Position numbers and translations under genes: made by a program
DNA from: Devosia submarina
GTDB lineage: Bacteria > Pseudomonadota > Alphaproteobacteria > Rhizobiales > Devosiaceae
Assembly (NCBI RefSeq): GCF_003056345.1
Contig: NZ_PYWB01000004.1
Span: forward strand, 124,001 to 188,000
Length of the DNA: 64,000 nucleotides
Reading direction: 5' to 3'
Shown here: piece by piece, positions 52,699 to 60,875 of the stretch
Layout of the letters: every line of letters starts with the position of its first letter
How positions within the stretch are numbered: the stretch's first letter is position 1
Notes under the pieces: model-generated
Told to the model about the DNA's origin: nothing
Seen by the model: only the letters and a program-made list of their open reading frames with translations
Database searches by the model: none

Positions 52699-53511
52699 AT
52701 GGCAGATTTGAAGGTCGTGATTGCAGGCGCTGGCGGACGCATGGGCGCTGCCAATATTGCGGCCATTGCTGCAACTGCCGGCATTGCCCTCCATGCCGCG
52801 CTCGACCGGCCCGGCGCCGCTTCCATCGGCAAAGATGCCGGAACGCTGGCGGGCCTCGAAGGCCTTGGCGTGGCGATCAGCGACGATGTCGACGCGGCAC
52901 TGATCGGTGCAGACGCCATCATCGATTTTTCCGCTCCGGCAGCAAGCGTTACCCTGGCGCAAAAGGCTGCCGAACGTGGTCTGGTGCATATTATTGGAAC
53001 GACCGGCTGCTCGGAAGCTGACGACGCTGCCATCGCCCAGGCTGCAGGCCGAGGCGCCCGCATCGTCAAGTCTGGCAATTTCTCCATGGGCATGACCGTG
53101 CTGACCAGCCTTGTGGAGCAGGCTGCCCGTGCATTGGCGGAATACGACATTGAAATCATGGAAATGCACCATAACCGCAAGGTGGACGCCCCTTCGGGCT
53201 CGGCGCTGATGCTGGGGGAGGCGGCGGCCAAGGGGCGCGACATTGCGCTCAAGGATCATTCCGTGCGTGTGCGCGATGGCCATACCGGACCGCGTGAAGC
53301 CGGAACCATCGGCTTTGCAACGCTACGCGGCGGCAATGTGATCGGCGACCACATGGTGATCCTGGCGGGCCAGTCCGAGCGCATCGAGCTCAGTCATCGC
53401 GCGCAGGACCGCACTATTTATGCCAACGGAGCGGTGCGGGCGGCGCTCTGGGCCGCCGGGCAGCCGGCCGGGCTTTATTCCATGGCTGATATGCTCGGCC
53501 TCGCTAAATAA
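52699..53511 (+). CDS. dapB: DapB, 4-hydroxy-tetrahydrodipicolinate reductase
   Basis: DapB reduces hydroxy-tetrahydrodipicolinate in lysine and diaminopimelate synthesis. [19 protein letters not shown] is the NAD(P)-binding loop. The signature [19 protein letters not shown] contains the catalytic histidines and lysine. Length 270 is normal. gpmA follows after 17 bp; the dapB-gpmA pair is common in Hyphomicrobiales. Confidence 0.97.
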   Translation: MADLKVVIAGAGGRMGAANIAAIAATAGIALHAALDRPGAASIGKDAGTLAGLEGLGVAISDDVDAALIGADAIIDFSAPAASVTLAQKAAERGLVHIIGTTGCSEADDAAIAQAAGRGARIVKSGNFSMGMTVLTSLVEQAARALAEYDIEIMEMHHNRKVDAPSGSALMLGEAAAKGRDIALKDHSVRVRDGHTGPREAGTIGFATLRGGNVIGDHMVILAGQSERIELSHRAQDRTIYANGAVRAALWAAGQPAGLYSMADMLGLAK

Positions 53512-53528
53512 ACGAAAAGGAAAACCAC

Positions 53529-54143
53529 ATGACCGGCACCCTGATCCTCGTGCGCCATGGGCAGAGCGAGTGGAACCTCAAGAACCTATTTACCGGCTGG
53601 CGTAATCCCAACCTGACCAAATTGGGGGAAAGCGAAGCGCGGGCAACAGGCAAGGCGCTCAAAGCCAAGGGGATCGTTCCGGACCTTTACTACACCTCGG
53701 CCCTGCGCCGGGCGCAGCATACGCTGGATCTGATGCTCGAAGAGATGGGGATCTTCAACGTCACCATTATCCGCAACACTGCACTCAATGAACGCGATTA
53801 TGGCGATCTGGCCGGCCTCAACAAGGATGATGCACGCGAAAAATGGGGCGAGGAGCAGGTTCTGATCTGGCGCCGCTCATATGATGTGCCCCCTCCGGGC
53901 GGAGAAAGCCTCAAGGACACGGCAGCGCGGACCCTGCCCTATTACGAGAGTGAAATCCTGCCGCAGCTCAAGGCGGGCAAGACCGTATTGATTGCCGCGC
54001 ATGGCAATTCGCTGCGGGCGCTGGTGATGGCGATCGAAGGGCTCACCCCGGACGAGATCCTGAAGCGCGAAATCGCGACAGGCGAGCCGACGGTTTACCG
54101 GATCGGCACCGATGGCAAGCTTGAGGAGCGCATAGAGCTCTAG
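53529..54143 (+). CDS. gpmA: GpmA, 2,3-bisphosphoglycerate-dependent phosphoglycerate mutase
   Basis: GpmA interconverts 3- and 2-phosphoglycerate in glycolysis and gluconeogenesis. [18 protein letters not shown] holds the phosphohistidine, [13 protein letters not shown] the substrate contact, and [13 protein letters not shown] the second histidine. It is the short form (204 residues), typical of alphaproteobacteria. AAAAGGAAAA before the ATG is a good ribosome site. It follows dapB in the same direction. Confidence 0.96.
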   Translation: MTGTLILVRHGQSEWNLKNLFTGWRNPNLTKLGESEARATGKALKAKGIVPDLYYTSALRRAQHTLDLMLEEMGIFNVTIIRNTALNERDYGDLAGLNKDDAREKWGEEQVLIWRRSYDVPPPGGESLKDTAARTLPYYESEILPQLKAGKTVLIAAHGNSLRALVMAIEGLTPDEILKREIATGEPTVYRIGTDGKLEERIEL

Positions 54144-54146
54144 GGC

Positions 54147-54196
54147 GGCACCCCCACATAACCTCCACTGAAAGCGGGGGAACTTGGCTGGTGGGC
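54147..54196. repeat. Degenerate CCTCC/GGGGG palindromic fragment
   Basis: CACCCCCACATAACCTCCAC followed by AAAGCGGGGGAACTTGG and GGTGGGCG recalls the elements at 22525 and 36824. It lies between the convergent ends of gpmA and the Ada-like gene. Confidence 0.35.
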
Positions 54197-54203
54197 GCGG
54201 CCG

Positions 54204-55073
54204 CTAGTGCGCGGCCGAAATTACGCCAGCTTCCCAGCCCAGGATCGCGCGCTTGCGCGGGACGCCCCAATGGTAGCCGGTAAGGGCGCCCGTGCTGCCG
54301 ACCACCCGGTGGCAAGGGACCACGAAAGAGATAGGGTTCTTGCCGACCGCGGCACCGACCGCGCGGGAGGCTTTGGGGCGGCCGATGTGGCTGGCAACGC
54401 TCTGGTAGGTCGCGGCGCTTCCCATGGGAATCTTGAGCAGGGTTTCCCAAACCTTGACCTCGAAATCGGTGCCTATCAGCACGATGCGCACCGGCCGATC
54501 GGCTGACCATTGCTGGGGATCAAAGGCCTGGGCGACCAACGGGGCGATATGCTGGTCGTTGCGGATGAAACGAGCATTGGGCCAGCGGTTCGCGAGATCA
54601 AGAAACGCGGTATCCACGTCCGTTTCCGCGTCGGCAAAGCCGATGCCGGAGAGGCCATATTCGGTTGCAGTCGCTACCGCAGTGCCAAACGGCGACGAGG
54701 CCGTGCCCCAAATCATGTCGAGCCCGGCGCCACCAGCACGGAAAACACCGGGCGGCATGGCTTCATAGGCCACAAACAGATCATGGAGCCGCGAGGTTGA
54801 ACTGAGGCCCACCTCATAGGTGGTGTCCAGAACGCTTTGTTTTTGCCGCAAGAGCGATTTGGCATGGTCCAGCGCAACAGCCTGGGCAAAGCTCTTCGGC
54901 GTGAGCCCGCACCAGCGGCGGAACAGATCGGTGAGTTGCCGCTCGGTCATGCCCATAGATTGCGCAAAGCCCGAGAGATCCGCGACATCGGGACCATTCT
55001 CGCTGAGATAGCGGATGGCGGCGCGAATTGCGTCATAATCTGACGCAGGGCTCATGGTCATCATCTGGTTCAT
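54204..55073 (-). CDS. AraC-type HTH fused to O6-methylguanine-DNA methyltransferase (Ada-like)
   Basis: The N-terminal AraC-type domain (about residues 10-105: LSGFAQSMGMTERQLTDLFRRWCG) is joined to a methyltransferase domain with the active-site PCHRVVGSTG near the C terminus; KVWETLLKIPMGSAATYQ precedes it. Methyl transfer to the cysteine repairs O6-methylguanine. The N-terminal zinc/phosphotriester domain of E. coli Ada is missing, as in many Ada-like proteins, so self-activation by methylation is less certain. Length 289. Confidence 0.93.
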   Translation of the reverse strand: MNQMMTMSPASDYDAIRAAIRYLSENGPDVADLSGFAQSMGMTERQLTDLFRRWCGLTPKSFAQAVALDHAKSLLRQKQSVLDTTYEVGLSSTSRLHDLFVAYEAMPPGVFRAGGAGLDMIWGTASSPFGTAVATATEYGLSGIGFADAETDVDTAFLDLANRWPNARFIRNDQHIAPLVAQAFDPQQWSADRPVRIVLIGTDFEVKVWETLLKIPMGSAATYQSVASHIGRPKASRAVGAAVGKNPISFVVPCHRVVGSTGALTGYHWGVPRKRAILGWEAGVISAAH

Positions 55074-55145
55074 GGCAGCACCCGATCTTTTCCTGGCTGC
55101 CTGTTTATCGCTGTTGTCGCCTTGGGGCGACCCGGTTTTAACCGC

Positions 55146-55631
55146 TTAGCTGGCGCGGGCCTTGCGCAGAGCGGTGCCCAGGGCTTTGGCGAAGCTCGAT
55201 TTGTCGTCACTCGTTAGGAAAGCGCCAATATCGACCTCCTCCTTGGCGGTACGCAGCCGGATGCGGATGGTCTTTTCATCGACGTCGCGATCCAGCACCA
55301 GCTTAATGGTTTTCGGATTGAAGCGGCGCAGCGTGCGCGCACCATTGGCGTCGGTGGTCACCCATTCAAGTCCATCGTGCCAGACAGTGATTTGCTCGTG
55401 CCGCTTGCCCTGGCGCAGCGAGAAATAGAGGGCAGCACCCGTCGCCAAAGCCGTTAGAACCATTAGTGCGGCAATAGGCCAGAGGCCGATCGACAGCATC
55501 GACAAGGCCGGCAGGCCGGCAAACACAAGGCAGAGGCAGGTGACCAGCATGACGCCGCGTCCATCAAGCGAACGGTGGGGCGTCAGTTCCGCCGAAAACA
55601 GGGGTGTTGTTGTTGTGGCTTGCATTGGCAT
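55146..55631 (-). CDS. DUF2244 family membrane protein
   Basis: A 161-residue protein with two adjacent hydrophobic segments (about residues 28-48 and 50-72) and a C-terminal domain with HDGLEWVTTDANGARTLRRF. The ATG at 55631 has AGAGG upstream; the much longer open frame beyond it runs across the divergent nth gene and is not believable. DUF2244 has no assigned function, but it neighbours nth in many alphaproteobacteria. An ATG two codons on is an alternative. Confidence 0.85.
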   Translation of the reverse strand: MPMQATTTTPLFSAELTPHRSLDGRGVMLVTCLCLVFAGLPALSMLSIGLWPIAALMVLTALATGAALYFSLRQGKRHEQITVWHDGLEWVTTDANGARTLRRFNPKTIKLVLDRDVDEKTIRIRLRTAKEEVDIGAFLTSDDKSSFAKALGTALRKARAS

Positions 55632-55679
55632 GTTGGCCTCTCCGACGCTAACTATAACGGCAGAACAAGGGGCGAGAAA

Positions 55680-56375
55680 ATGGCTGCCGCCAAAAAAGTG
55701 AAGAACCTGCCTAAGGCCGATGTCCAAGCAATGTTCCAGCGTTTTCAGGAAATTACGCCAGAGCCCAAGGGCGAACTCGAATATGTGAACGCTTTTACGC
55801 TCCTCGTGGCCGTAGTTCTTTCGGCTCAAGCGACTGACGCAGGAGTAAACAAGGCGACTCGCGCGCTGTTCGCTGCAGCGCCTACGCCTGCAGCCATGGT
55901 GGCGCTAGGCCAGGAAACAATTGAAGCATACATCAAAACCATTGGCCTTTTTCGCACCAAGGCCAAAAACGTTTTCTTGCTAAGCCAGCAATTGCTGGAG
56001 CGCCATGGCGGCGAGGTGCCGGCGGAGCGGGAGTTGCTGGAGGCCCTGCCGGGGGTTGGGCGCAAAACGGCGAATGTGGTGCTCAACATGTTCTTCGGGC
56101 AGCCCACCATGGCTGTAGACACGCATGTGTTTCGGGTCAGCAATCGCACCGGGCTGGCAGTGGCCGCCAATCCGCTGGCTGTGGAACAGAAGCTCCTAAA
56201 AGTGGTGCCGTCTGAGTTCATGCTCCATGCTCATCACTGGCTGATTTTGCACGGCCGCTACATTTGCAAGGCTCGAACGCCCGAGTGTTGGCGCTGTCCG
56301 ATTGTGGAATGGTGCTGCTATGAGCCAAAAACACCTGCGCCCAAGGTTAAGACGCCGGCAGTTCAGGCGCCATAG
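55680..56375 (+). CDS. nth: Nth, endonuclease III
   Basis: Nth is a DNA glycosylase/AP lyase that removes oxidised pyrimidines. The helix-hairpin-helix LPGVGRKTANVVLN carries the catalytic lysine, and TMAVDTHVFRVSNRTG the aspartate. The four cysteines of the [4Fe-4S] cluster have the spacing C-X6-C-X2-C-X5-C (CKARTPECWRCPIVEWC). The ATG at 55680 gives 231 residues; upstream codons are not homologous. Its end overlaps the convergent DUF2214 gene by 13 bases. Confidence 0.97.
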   Translation: MAAAKKVKNLPKADVQAMFQRFQEITPEPKGELEYVNAFTLLVAVVLSAQATDAGVNKATRALFAAAPTPAAMVALGQETIEAYIKTIGLFRTKAKNVFLLSQQLLERHGGEVPAERELLEALPGVGRKTANVVLNMFFGQPTMAVDTHVFRVSNRTGLAVAANPLAVEQKLLKVVPSEFMLHAHHWLILHGRYICKARTPECWRCPIVEWCCYEPKTPAPKVKTPAVQAP

Positions 56376-56815
56376 CCGCGCGCCATGGCTGCGGCAAAGC
56401 TGGGGATGAGCGCAAAAAGCGCTGCCTGGAACAAAATAAAGCGGCGGCTGGCAGTAATTTCTGTGGTCGCGGGAACATAGCTGCTGTTGGCCGCAAGGTT
56501 CTTTGCCCAGCGGCGAATAGCCAAGGTGGGCGGAACAGAAAGGATGCCGACAAGCAGGAACGCCGTCATCTTGCCCCAGAACATGTGATTGCCTGCATAA
56601 TAGTCCCAGCCGCTCGCGCTGAAGATGACGCGGATAATCCCAACCACGATCACGATCCCAGCGGTTGCGCCATAGATCGCATCGACCCGCCCAAGCTGGC
56701 GAATGGCCGGGGCAGCAAGGCCAGGGTGCACAAGCGCGACTTCCACAGCGAAGATCGCAACGAGGGCAAAAACGGCCAGATGGTGTGCGATGGCCAGAAC
56801 CAGATCAATATCCAT
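56363..56815 (-). CDS. DUF2214 family membrane protein
   Basis: A 150-residue membrane protein with four hydrophobic segments (about residues 5-27, 47-66, 80-98 and 125-145). HHLAVFALVAIFAVEVALVH near the start and the GNHMFWGKMTAFLLVGILS stretch fit DUF2214. Its function is unknown. It is divergent from the TetR gene with a palindromic operator between them, so that regulator probably controls it (inference from layout). Its end overlaps the nth end by 13 bases. Confidence 0.85.
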   Translation of the reverse strand: MDIDLVLAIAHHLAVFALVAIFAVEVALVHPGLAAPAIRQLGRVDAIYGATAGIVIVVGIIRVIFSASGWDYYAGNHMFWGKMTAFLLVGILSVPPTLAIRRWAKNLAANSSYVPATTEITASRRFILFQAALFALIPSFAAAMARGYGA

Positions 56816-56835
56816 TTGGCTCTCGTGATTTGGCG

Positions 56836-56854
56836 ATGTAAGAAGCGCTTACAT
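56836..56854. promoter_or_regulatory. Probable TetR operator
   Basis: ATGTAAG-AAGCG-CTTACAT is a perfect inverted repeat (7-bp arms, 5-bp spacer) in the 60-bp gap between the DUF2214 gene and the TetR gene. A half site GTAAG lies about 15 bp further on. Its location suits control of both divergent promoters. Confidence 0.65.
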
Positions 56855-56875
56855 ATAGAAGCCTAGAAGTAAGCA

Positions 56876-57436
56876 ATGTCAACATCAACTAATGGCCACT
56901 ATCATCATGGGGACCTTCGGCGTGCCCTGTTGGATGCTGCCCTGATCATCCTGGAGCGGGATGGCGAAGCGGGCATTCAATTGCGCGATCTCGCCCGGGC
57001 GGTGAATGTCTCTCCCGGAGCGCCATATCGGCATTTCGACAGCCGAGCCGCCCTGCTGGAATCCCTCGCCGTGATTGGCTTTCAGCGCTTCATCAAGAAA
57101 ATGGAGGAGACGGCTCAGAGCAATTCGCCAGATATTCCCGTAGCCATGGGCCGCGCCTATGTGCAGTTTGCACTCGCCAATCCTGGTCTGTTCCGGCTGA
57201 TGTTTTCGCCTGAAGTTCGCAAGGACAATCGCCCTGGCCTGAGGATGGCAGCTGATCAGGCCTTCAACACCTTGCGCCATGTGATCGGCGGAGCAACCGG
57301 TGCCAATCGTGTTGCGGCGCTGGCCGCTTGGGCGCGCGTGCATGGATTGGCTGTGTTGCTGCTAGATAAGCAAATCGCGCTAAGGGTTGGCGATGATGTG
57401 GAGCAACTCATCGACGCTGTTCTGGGCAAGCTCTAG
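56876..57436 (+). CDS. TetR-family regulator with WHG domain
   Basis: The N-terminal TetR helix-turn-helix (about residues 10-55: YHHGDLRRALLDAALIIL to VSPGAPYRHFDSRAALLE) is joined to a C-terminal WHG-type domain (WARVHGLAVLLLD). Length 186 is usual. TetR proteins release DNA when a ligand binds; this ligand is unknown. The perfect palindrome just upstream and the divergent DUF2214 gene suggest autoregulation together with control of that gene. Confidence 0.9.
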   Translation: MSTSTNGHYHHGDLRRALLDAALIILERDGEAGIQLRDLARAVNVSPGAPYRHFDSRAALLESLAVIGFQRFIKKMEETAQSNSPDIPVAMGRAYVQFALANPGLFRLMFSPEVRKDNRPGLRMAADQAFNTLRHVIGGATGANRVAALAAWARVHGLAVLLLDKQIALRVGDDVEQLIDAVLGKL

Positions 57437-57474
57437 GGCGCTGTACAAGTCAGGGCTGGCTGCTACAAACAAGC

Positions 57475-58377
57475 ATGCACCTTGATAAAGAACCATTGGA
57501 CACCAAGAGCTATTTCATTGGTGGCACGAGCTTCCCAGCCCCGCCTCTGGCGCCGGGGCTTTATGTTGTGGCAACGCCGATCGGCAATCTGCGCGACATC
57601 ACCATAAGAGCGCTTGAAACCCTGGCGGCTGCCTCTGTGATCCTGTGTGAAGATACTCGCATGTCGGCGCGTCTGCTCGATCATTATGGTATTCGCGGCC
57701 GCCGCATTGCCATGCATGAACACAATGAGCGGGCGAAGGCGGACGAGATCGTCGGTCATATCGCGGCAGGGCAGGCAATCGCGCTGATTTCCGATGCTGG
57801 AACGCCCCTTCTGTCTGATCCCGGTTTTCCGCTGATCCGTGGCATGGCGGAAGCAGGGCAGCCAGTCTATCCCATCCCAGGCGCTTCAGCGCTCCTGTCT
57901 GCTTTGGTCGTTGCCGGCTTGCCGACGGACGCTTTCGCTTTCCACGGCTTCTTGCCGGCAAAAGCTGGAGCGCGCGCCAATGCGCTGCAGAGCCTTGCGG
58001 TTTCACGTGAAACTTTGGTGTTCTATGAAAGTCCGCGTCGCTTGGCCGATACCCTGTCGGCCATGGCCCACATCTGGGGGGAACGGCAGGCGGTGGTCGC
58101 GCTGGAGCTGACCAAGCGCTTCGAGCGCGTGCATCGAGGTGCGCTGAGCGAACTGGCAGCAGAGTTTGCCGGGGGAGAGACCAAGGGCGAGGCAGTGATT
58201 GTGGTGGCAGGGGCCGCGGAAGCGGCTCCGGTAAACGAGGCAGAATGGCTAAGTGCACTCGCCAGCGCGATGGAAGGTCAACCATTGCGCGCTGCGGTGG
58301 ATGCTGTTGCGGCGCAGTTCAGGCTGAAGCGCAAGGATGTGTATGATGCGGCGCTCCGGCTCAAAAACGCCGAGTAA
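57475..58377 (+). CDS. rsmI: RsmI, 16S rRNA (cytidine-2'-O) methyltransferase
   Basis: RsmI methylates the ribose of C1402 in 16S rRNA. LYVVATPIGNLRDITIRALE, CEDTRMSARLLDHYGI and ISDAGTPLLSDPGFPLIR are the tetrapyrrole-methylase-type signatures. Length 300 is normal. A symmetric parS-type site lies inside the gene. Its end overlaps the yraN start region by about 35 bases, and gshB follows; rsmI-yraN-gshB is a conserved order in Hyphomicrobiales. Confidence 0.97.
   Translation: MHLDKEPLDTKSYFIGGTSFPAPPLAPGLYVVATPIGNLRDITIRALETLAAASVILCEDTRMSARLLDHYGIRGRRIAMHEHNERAKADEIVGHIAAGQAIALISDAGTPLLSDPGFPLIRGMAEAGQPVYPIPGASALLSALVVAGLPTDAFAFHGFLPAKAGARANALQSLAVSRETLVFYESPRRLADTLSAMAHIWGERQAVVALELTKRFERVHRGALSELAAEFAGGETKGEAVIVVAGAAEAAPVNEAEWLSALASAMEGQPLRAAVDAVAAQFRLKRKDVYDAALRLKNAE
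57999..58014. promoter_or_regulatory. parS: parS site 10 (symmetric core, inside rsmI)
   Basis: GGTTTCACGTGAAACT. The inner 14 bases are the perfect palindrome GTTTCACGTGAAAC, as at 284. It lacks a GANTC. It encodes part of VSRETL in RsmI; by coincidence RsmG has the same residues at site 1. It lies about 51 kb from the origin candidate. Confidence 0.75.
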
Positions 58378-58729
58378 GGCTCGCTTGGATGCTTATTGGA
58401 GTGGGCACCGGGGGGAGGCGCTTGCCGCCTGGTTCTTGCGGCTCAAGTTCTATGGGATTCTCGCCACACGCTACAAAACACCTCTGGGCGAAATCGACCT
58501 TATCGCCAAAGCTTTCGGGACAATCGTGTTTGTTGAGGTCAAGGCAAGACGCCGCGCCAGTGGCGAGGCTGACGCCCTGGCTGCGGTCAATCAGCAGCGT
58601 ATCGCGCGCGCTGCACAATACTGGCTTGCCAGGCACCCGCAATATGCCGGGTGTGATCTACGCTTCGATGTAATCTTTGTGGCCCCGCGAAGTTTTCCAC
58701 GCCACTGGGTGAATGCGTTTTCGCTTTAG
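58343..58729 (+). CDS. yraN: YraN/UPF0102 family nuclease-like protein
   Basis: A UPF0102 protein of 128 residues with a PD-(D/E)XK-type nuclease core: GHRGEALAAWFLRLKFYGIL, then PLGEIDLIAK and IVFVEVKARR supply the acidic and lysine residues. The biological role is unclear, perhaps DNA processing. The start is taken as the ATG at 58343 with another ATG next to it at 58346. It overlaps the rsmI end and lies before gshB. Confidence 0.9.
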   Translation: MMRRSGSKTPSKARLDAYWSGHRGEALAAWFLRLKFYGILATRYKTPLGEIDLIAKAFGTIVFVEVKARRRASGEADALAAVNQQRIARAAQYWLARHPQYAGCDLRFDVIFVAPRSFPRHWVNAFSL

Positions 58730-58834
58730 CCGACCATGCCGCAAAATGGCTTGCGTCAGCCGCCGCGTCGGGCGATGTGAAGAACGCTCCGCGGCTTGCT
58801 TGTGGGCCCTCCGAAATCGCCAGGTAGAAGCATA

Positions 58835-59779
58835 ATGAAGCTTAAAGTTGCGGTCCAGATGGACCATGTCGCCACTATCAACCCACGCGGCGACTCGACC
58901 TTCGCCATGATGCTGGAGGCTCAAGCGCGAGGGCATGACTTGCTCCACTATACCCCGGATACGCTGGCTCTGCAGGGCAATGTGGTTTCGGCGCTGGTGC
59001 AGCCTATCACGGTTACGGATGCATCTAAGGGGGAGCACTTCGTGTTGGGCGAGGCGCACCGGATGGATCTTTCGACGCAGGACGTGATCCTGATGCGCCA
59101 GGATCCGCCCTTCGACATGAACTATATCACCCTCACCCATCTCCTGGAGCGGCTGCACCCCAAGACACTGGTGGTCAATCCACCCTCTGCTGTGCGCAAT
59201 GCACCGGAAAAGATTTTGGTGACAGATTTCCCCGAGCTGATGCCACCCACATTGGTTACGCGTGACCGGGACATGATCCACGCTTTTCGCAAGGAGCATA
59301 CCAACATCATCGTCAAGCCGCTTTATGGCAATGGCGGCGCGGGCGTATTCTTTCTTCAGGAAGGCGACCATAATCTGGCGAGCCTGCTGGAGCTGTTTGA
59401 GCAGAATTACCGCGAGCCCTTCATGGTCCAGAAATATTTGCCGGACGTGCGCAAGGGCGACAAGCGGATCATAATCATCGATGGCGAAGCGGTAGCGGGG
59501 CTGAATCGTATTCCCGCAGAGGGCGAAGCGCGTTCCAACATGCATGTGGGCGGGCGGCCAGAATTCATCGAACTGACGGCACGTGACCGTGAGATCTGCG
59601 CAGCAATCGCACCAGCGCTTAAGGAGCGCGACATGATCTTTGTGGGCATCGATGTGATTGGCGATTATCTCACCGAGATCAATGTCACATCGCCCACAGG
59701 CATCCGCGAGATCAAGCGCTTCGGTGGCCCTGACATTGCCGTGCTGATCTGGGATGCGATCGAAAAGCGTCGCGCCTGA
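58835..59779 (+). CDS. gshB: GshB, glutathione synthetase
   Basis: GshB joins gamma-glutamylcysteine and glycine using [23 protein letters not shown] opens the protein, [20 protein letters not shown] and [15 protein letters not shown] are ATP-grasp parts, and the loop [13 protein letters not shown] is near the end. The ATG at 58835 with AGGTAG upstream gives 314 residues, the usual size; the extension upstream is not conserved. The next gene is convergent after 14 bp. Confidence 0.97.
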   Translation: MKLKVAVQMDHVATINPRGDSTFAMMLEAQARGHDLLHYTPDTLALQGNVVSALVQPITVTDASKGEHFVLGEAHRMDLSTQDVILMRQDPPFDMNYITLTHLLERLHPKTLVVNPPSAVRNAPEKILVTDFPELMPPTLVTRDRDMIHAFRKEHTNIIVKPLYGNGGAGVFFLQEGDHNLASLLELFEQNYREPFMVQKYLPDVRKGDKRIIIIDGEAVAGLNRIPAEGEARSNMHVGGRPEFIELTARDREICAAIAPALKERDMIFVGIDVIGDYLTEINVTSPTGIREIKRFGGPDIAVLIWDAIEKRRA

Positions 59780-59793
59780 GCGGGTGGGGGCGG

Positions 59794-60084
59794 TCAGGCA
59801 GCTGCAAGCTGCTTCCGCTTGAGCAGGCCATCGTTGAGAAATGTTCCCAAGGGAATAAAAGCAGCAAGCGTTGTGCGCGCCCATTCCCAACCACTGAAAC
59901 CGCGACCCCATAGGCACACAACCATGGCGATCAAATACATGACGAACGCTACGCCATGGATCATGCCGATGGATGGTACCAGCGCAGGATTGCCGAACAC
60001 ATATTTAAGCGGCATGGCAACAAAGAACAGGGCGAGGGTGGTGACGCCTTCGAAAAGGCCAATGGCGCGGAAAATTCTGATCAT
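59794..60084 (-). CDS. DUF3817 family small membrane protein
   Basis: A 96-residue protein with three hydrophobic segments (about residues 10-30, 42-62 and 70-86). FRAIGLFEGVTTLALFFVAM and the histidine-containing SIGMIHGVAFVMYLIAMVV fit DUF3817, whose function is unknown. It is convergent with gshB and divergent from nfuA, and seems to be a single-gene unit. Confidence 0.88.
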   Translation of the reverse strand: MIRIFRAIGLFEGVTTLALFFVAMPLKYVFGNPALVPSIGMIHGVAFVMYLIAMVVCLWGRGFSGWEWARTTLAAFIPLGTFLNDGLLKRKQLAAA

Positions 60085-60176
60085 GGGGTATGTCTAGCCG
60101 CAATCGCGGAAGACAGAAACGTGACGCATGGCCGCTCATGCGTCAGGGCCCTTGCTTTTCGGCTGCGGAAGACTAT

Positions 60177-60193
60177 TTTAGAAGCGTTCTAAA
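60177..60193. promoter_or_regulatory. Irr-type iron box (ICE motif) upstream of nfuA
   Basis: TTTAGAA-GCG-TTCTAAA is a perfect inverted repeat and an exact match to the iron control element recognised by Irr in Hyphomicrobiales. It lies 21 bp before the nfuA start, overlapping the likely promoter, so Irr would block nfuA when haem and iron are low. Confidence 0.75.
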
Positions 60194-60213
60194 TCTATTA
60201 AGCAGGCCGCCCC

Positions 60214-60780
60214 ATGTTCATCCAGACCGAAGCCACGCCTAATCCTGCGACGCTCAAATTCTTGCCCGGTCGCGATGTCCTTGTCGGTGAGCCGCGTGAT
60301 TTTCGCAGTGCGGACGCCGCTGTCGTCTCGCCGCTGGCCCAGGGGATTTTCGCCATTTCTGGCGTCACGGGCGTGTTCCTCGGTTCCGACTTCATCTCGG
60401 TGACCAAGGATGAAACCGACTGGGCCCACATCAAGCCAGCCATTCTCGGCGTGATCATGGATCATTTTCTTTCCGGCAAGCCGGTAATCACCGAAGGCGG
60501 CGCAGCGGTTCCGAACTTCGATGAAGTCGAAGAATTCTTTGAAGAAGAAGACGGCGAAACGGTTGAGGTGATCAAGGAATTGCTGGCGACGCGCGTTCGT
60601 CCGGCCGTTGCCATGGATGGTGGCGACATCATCTTCAAGGGCTTCAAGGAGGGCACCGTGTTCCTCCATATGCAGGGGGCCTGCTCTGGCTGCCCATCGT
60701 CCACGGCGACGCTCAAAAGCGGTATCGAAAATCTGCTGCGGCACTTCGTGCCCGGTGTTGAGGCCGTTCAGCAGGTCTAG
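60214..60780 (+). CDS. nfuA: NfuA-type Fe-S cluster carrier
   Basis: NfuA delivers [4Fe-4S] clusters to target proteins. The N-terminal Nfu_N domain (about residues 1-87: MFIQTEATPNPATLKFLPGR) is joined to a NifU-like C-terminal domain with the cluster-binding CSGCPSS. An acidic linker (EEFFEEEDGE) lies between them. Length 188 is normal. A perfect Irr-type box is upstream, and a strong terminator is downstream, so it is probably a single-gene transcript under iron control. Confidence 0.96.
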   Translation: MFIQTEATPNPATLKFLPGRDVLVGEPRDFRSADAAVVSPLAQGIFAISGVTGVFLGSDFISVTKDETDWAHIKPAILGVIMDHFLSGKPVITEGGAAVPNFDEVEEFFEEEDGETVEVIKELLATRVRPAVAMDGGDIIFKGFKEGTVFLHMQGACSGCPSSTATLKSGIENLLRHFVPGVEAVQQV

Positions 60781-60806
60781 CTTATCTGCAACCTGCGGTG
60801 TGCATG

Positions 60807-60833
60807 GCCCGGTGAGAGATCACCGGGCTTTTT
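60807..60833 (+). terminator. Rho-independent terminator of nfuA
   Basis: GCCCGGTGA (60807-60815) and TCACCGGGC (60820-60828) form a 9-bp stem with the loop GAGA, followed by TTTTTGTT. It is 26 bp after the nfuA stop. Confidence 0.92.
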
Positions 60834-60875
60834 GTTCGTGGGGTATCGGTGAGATGTGTCCCTTGGACGGCGAGT

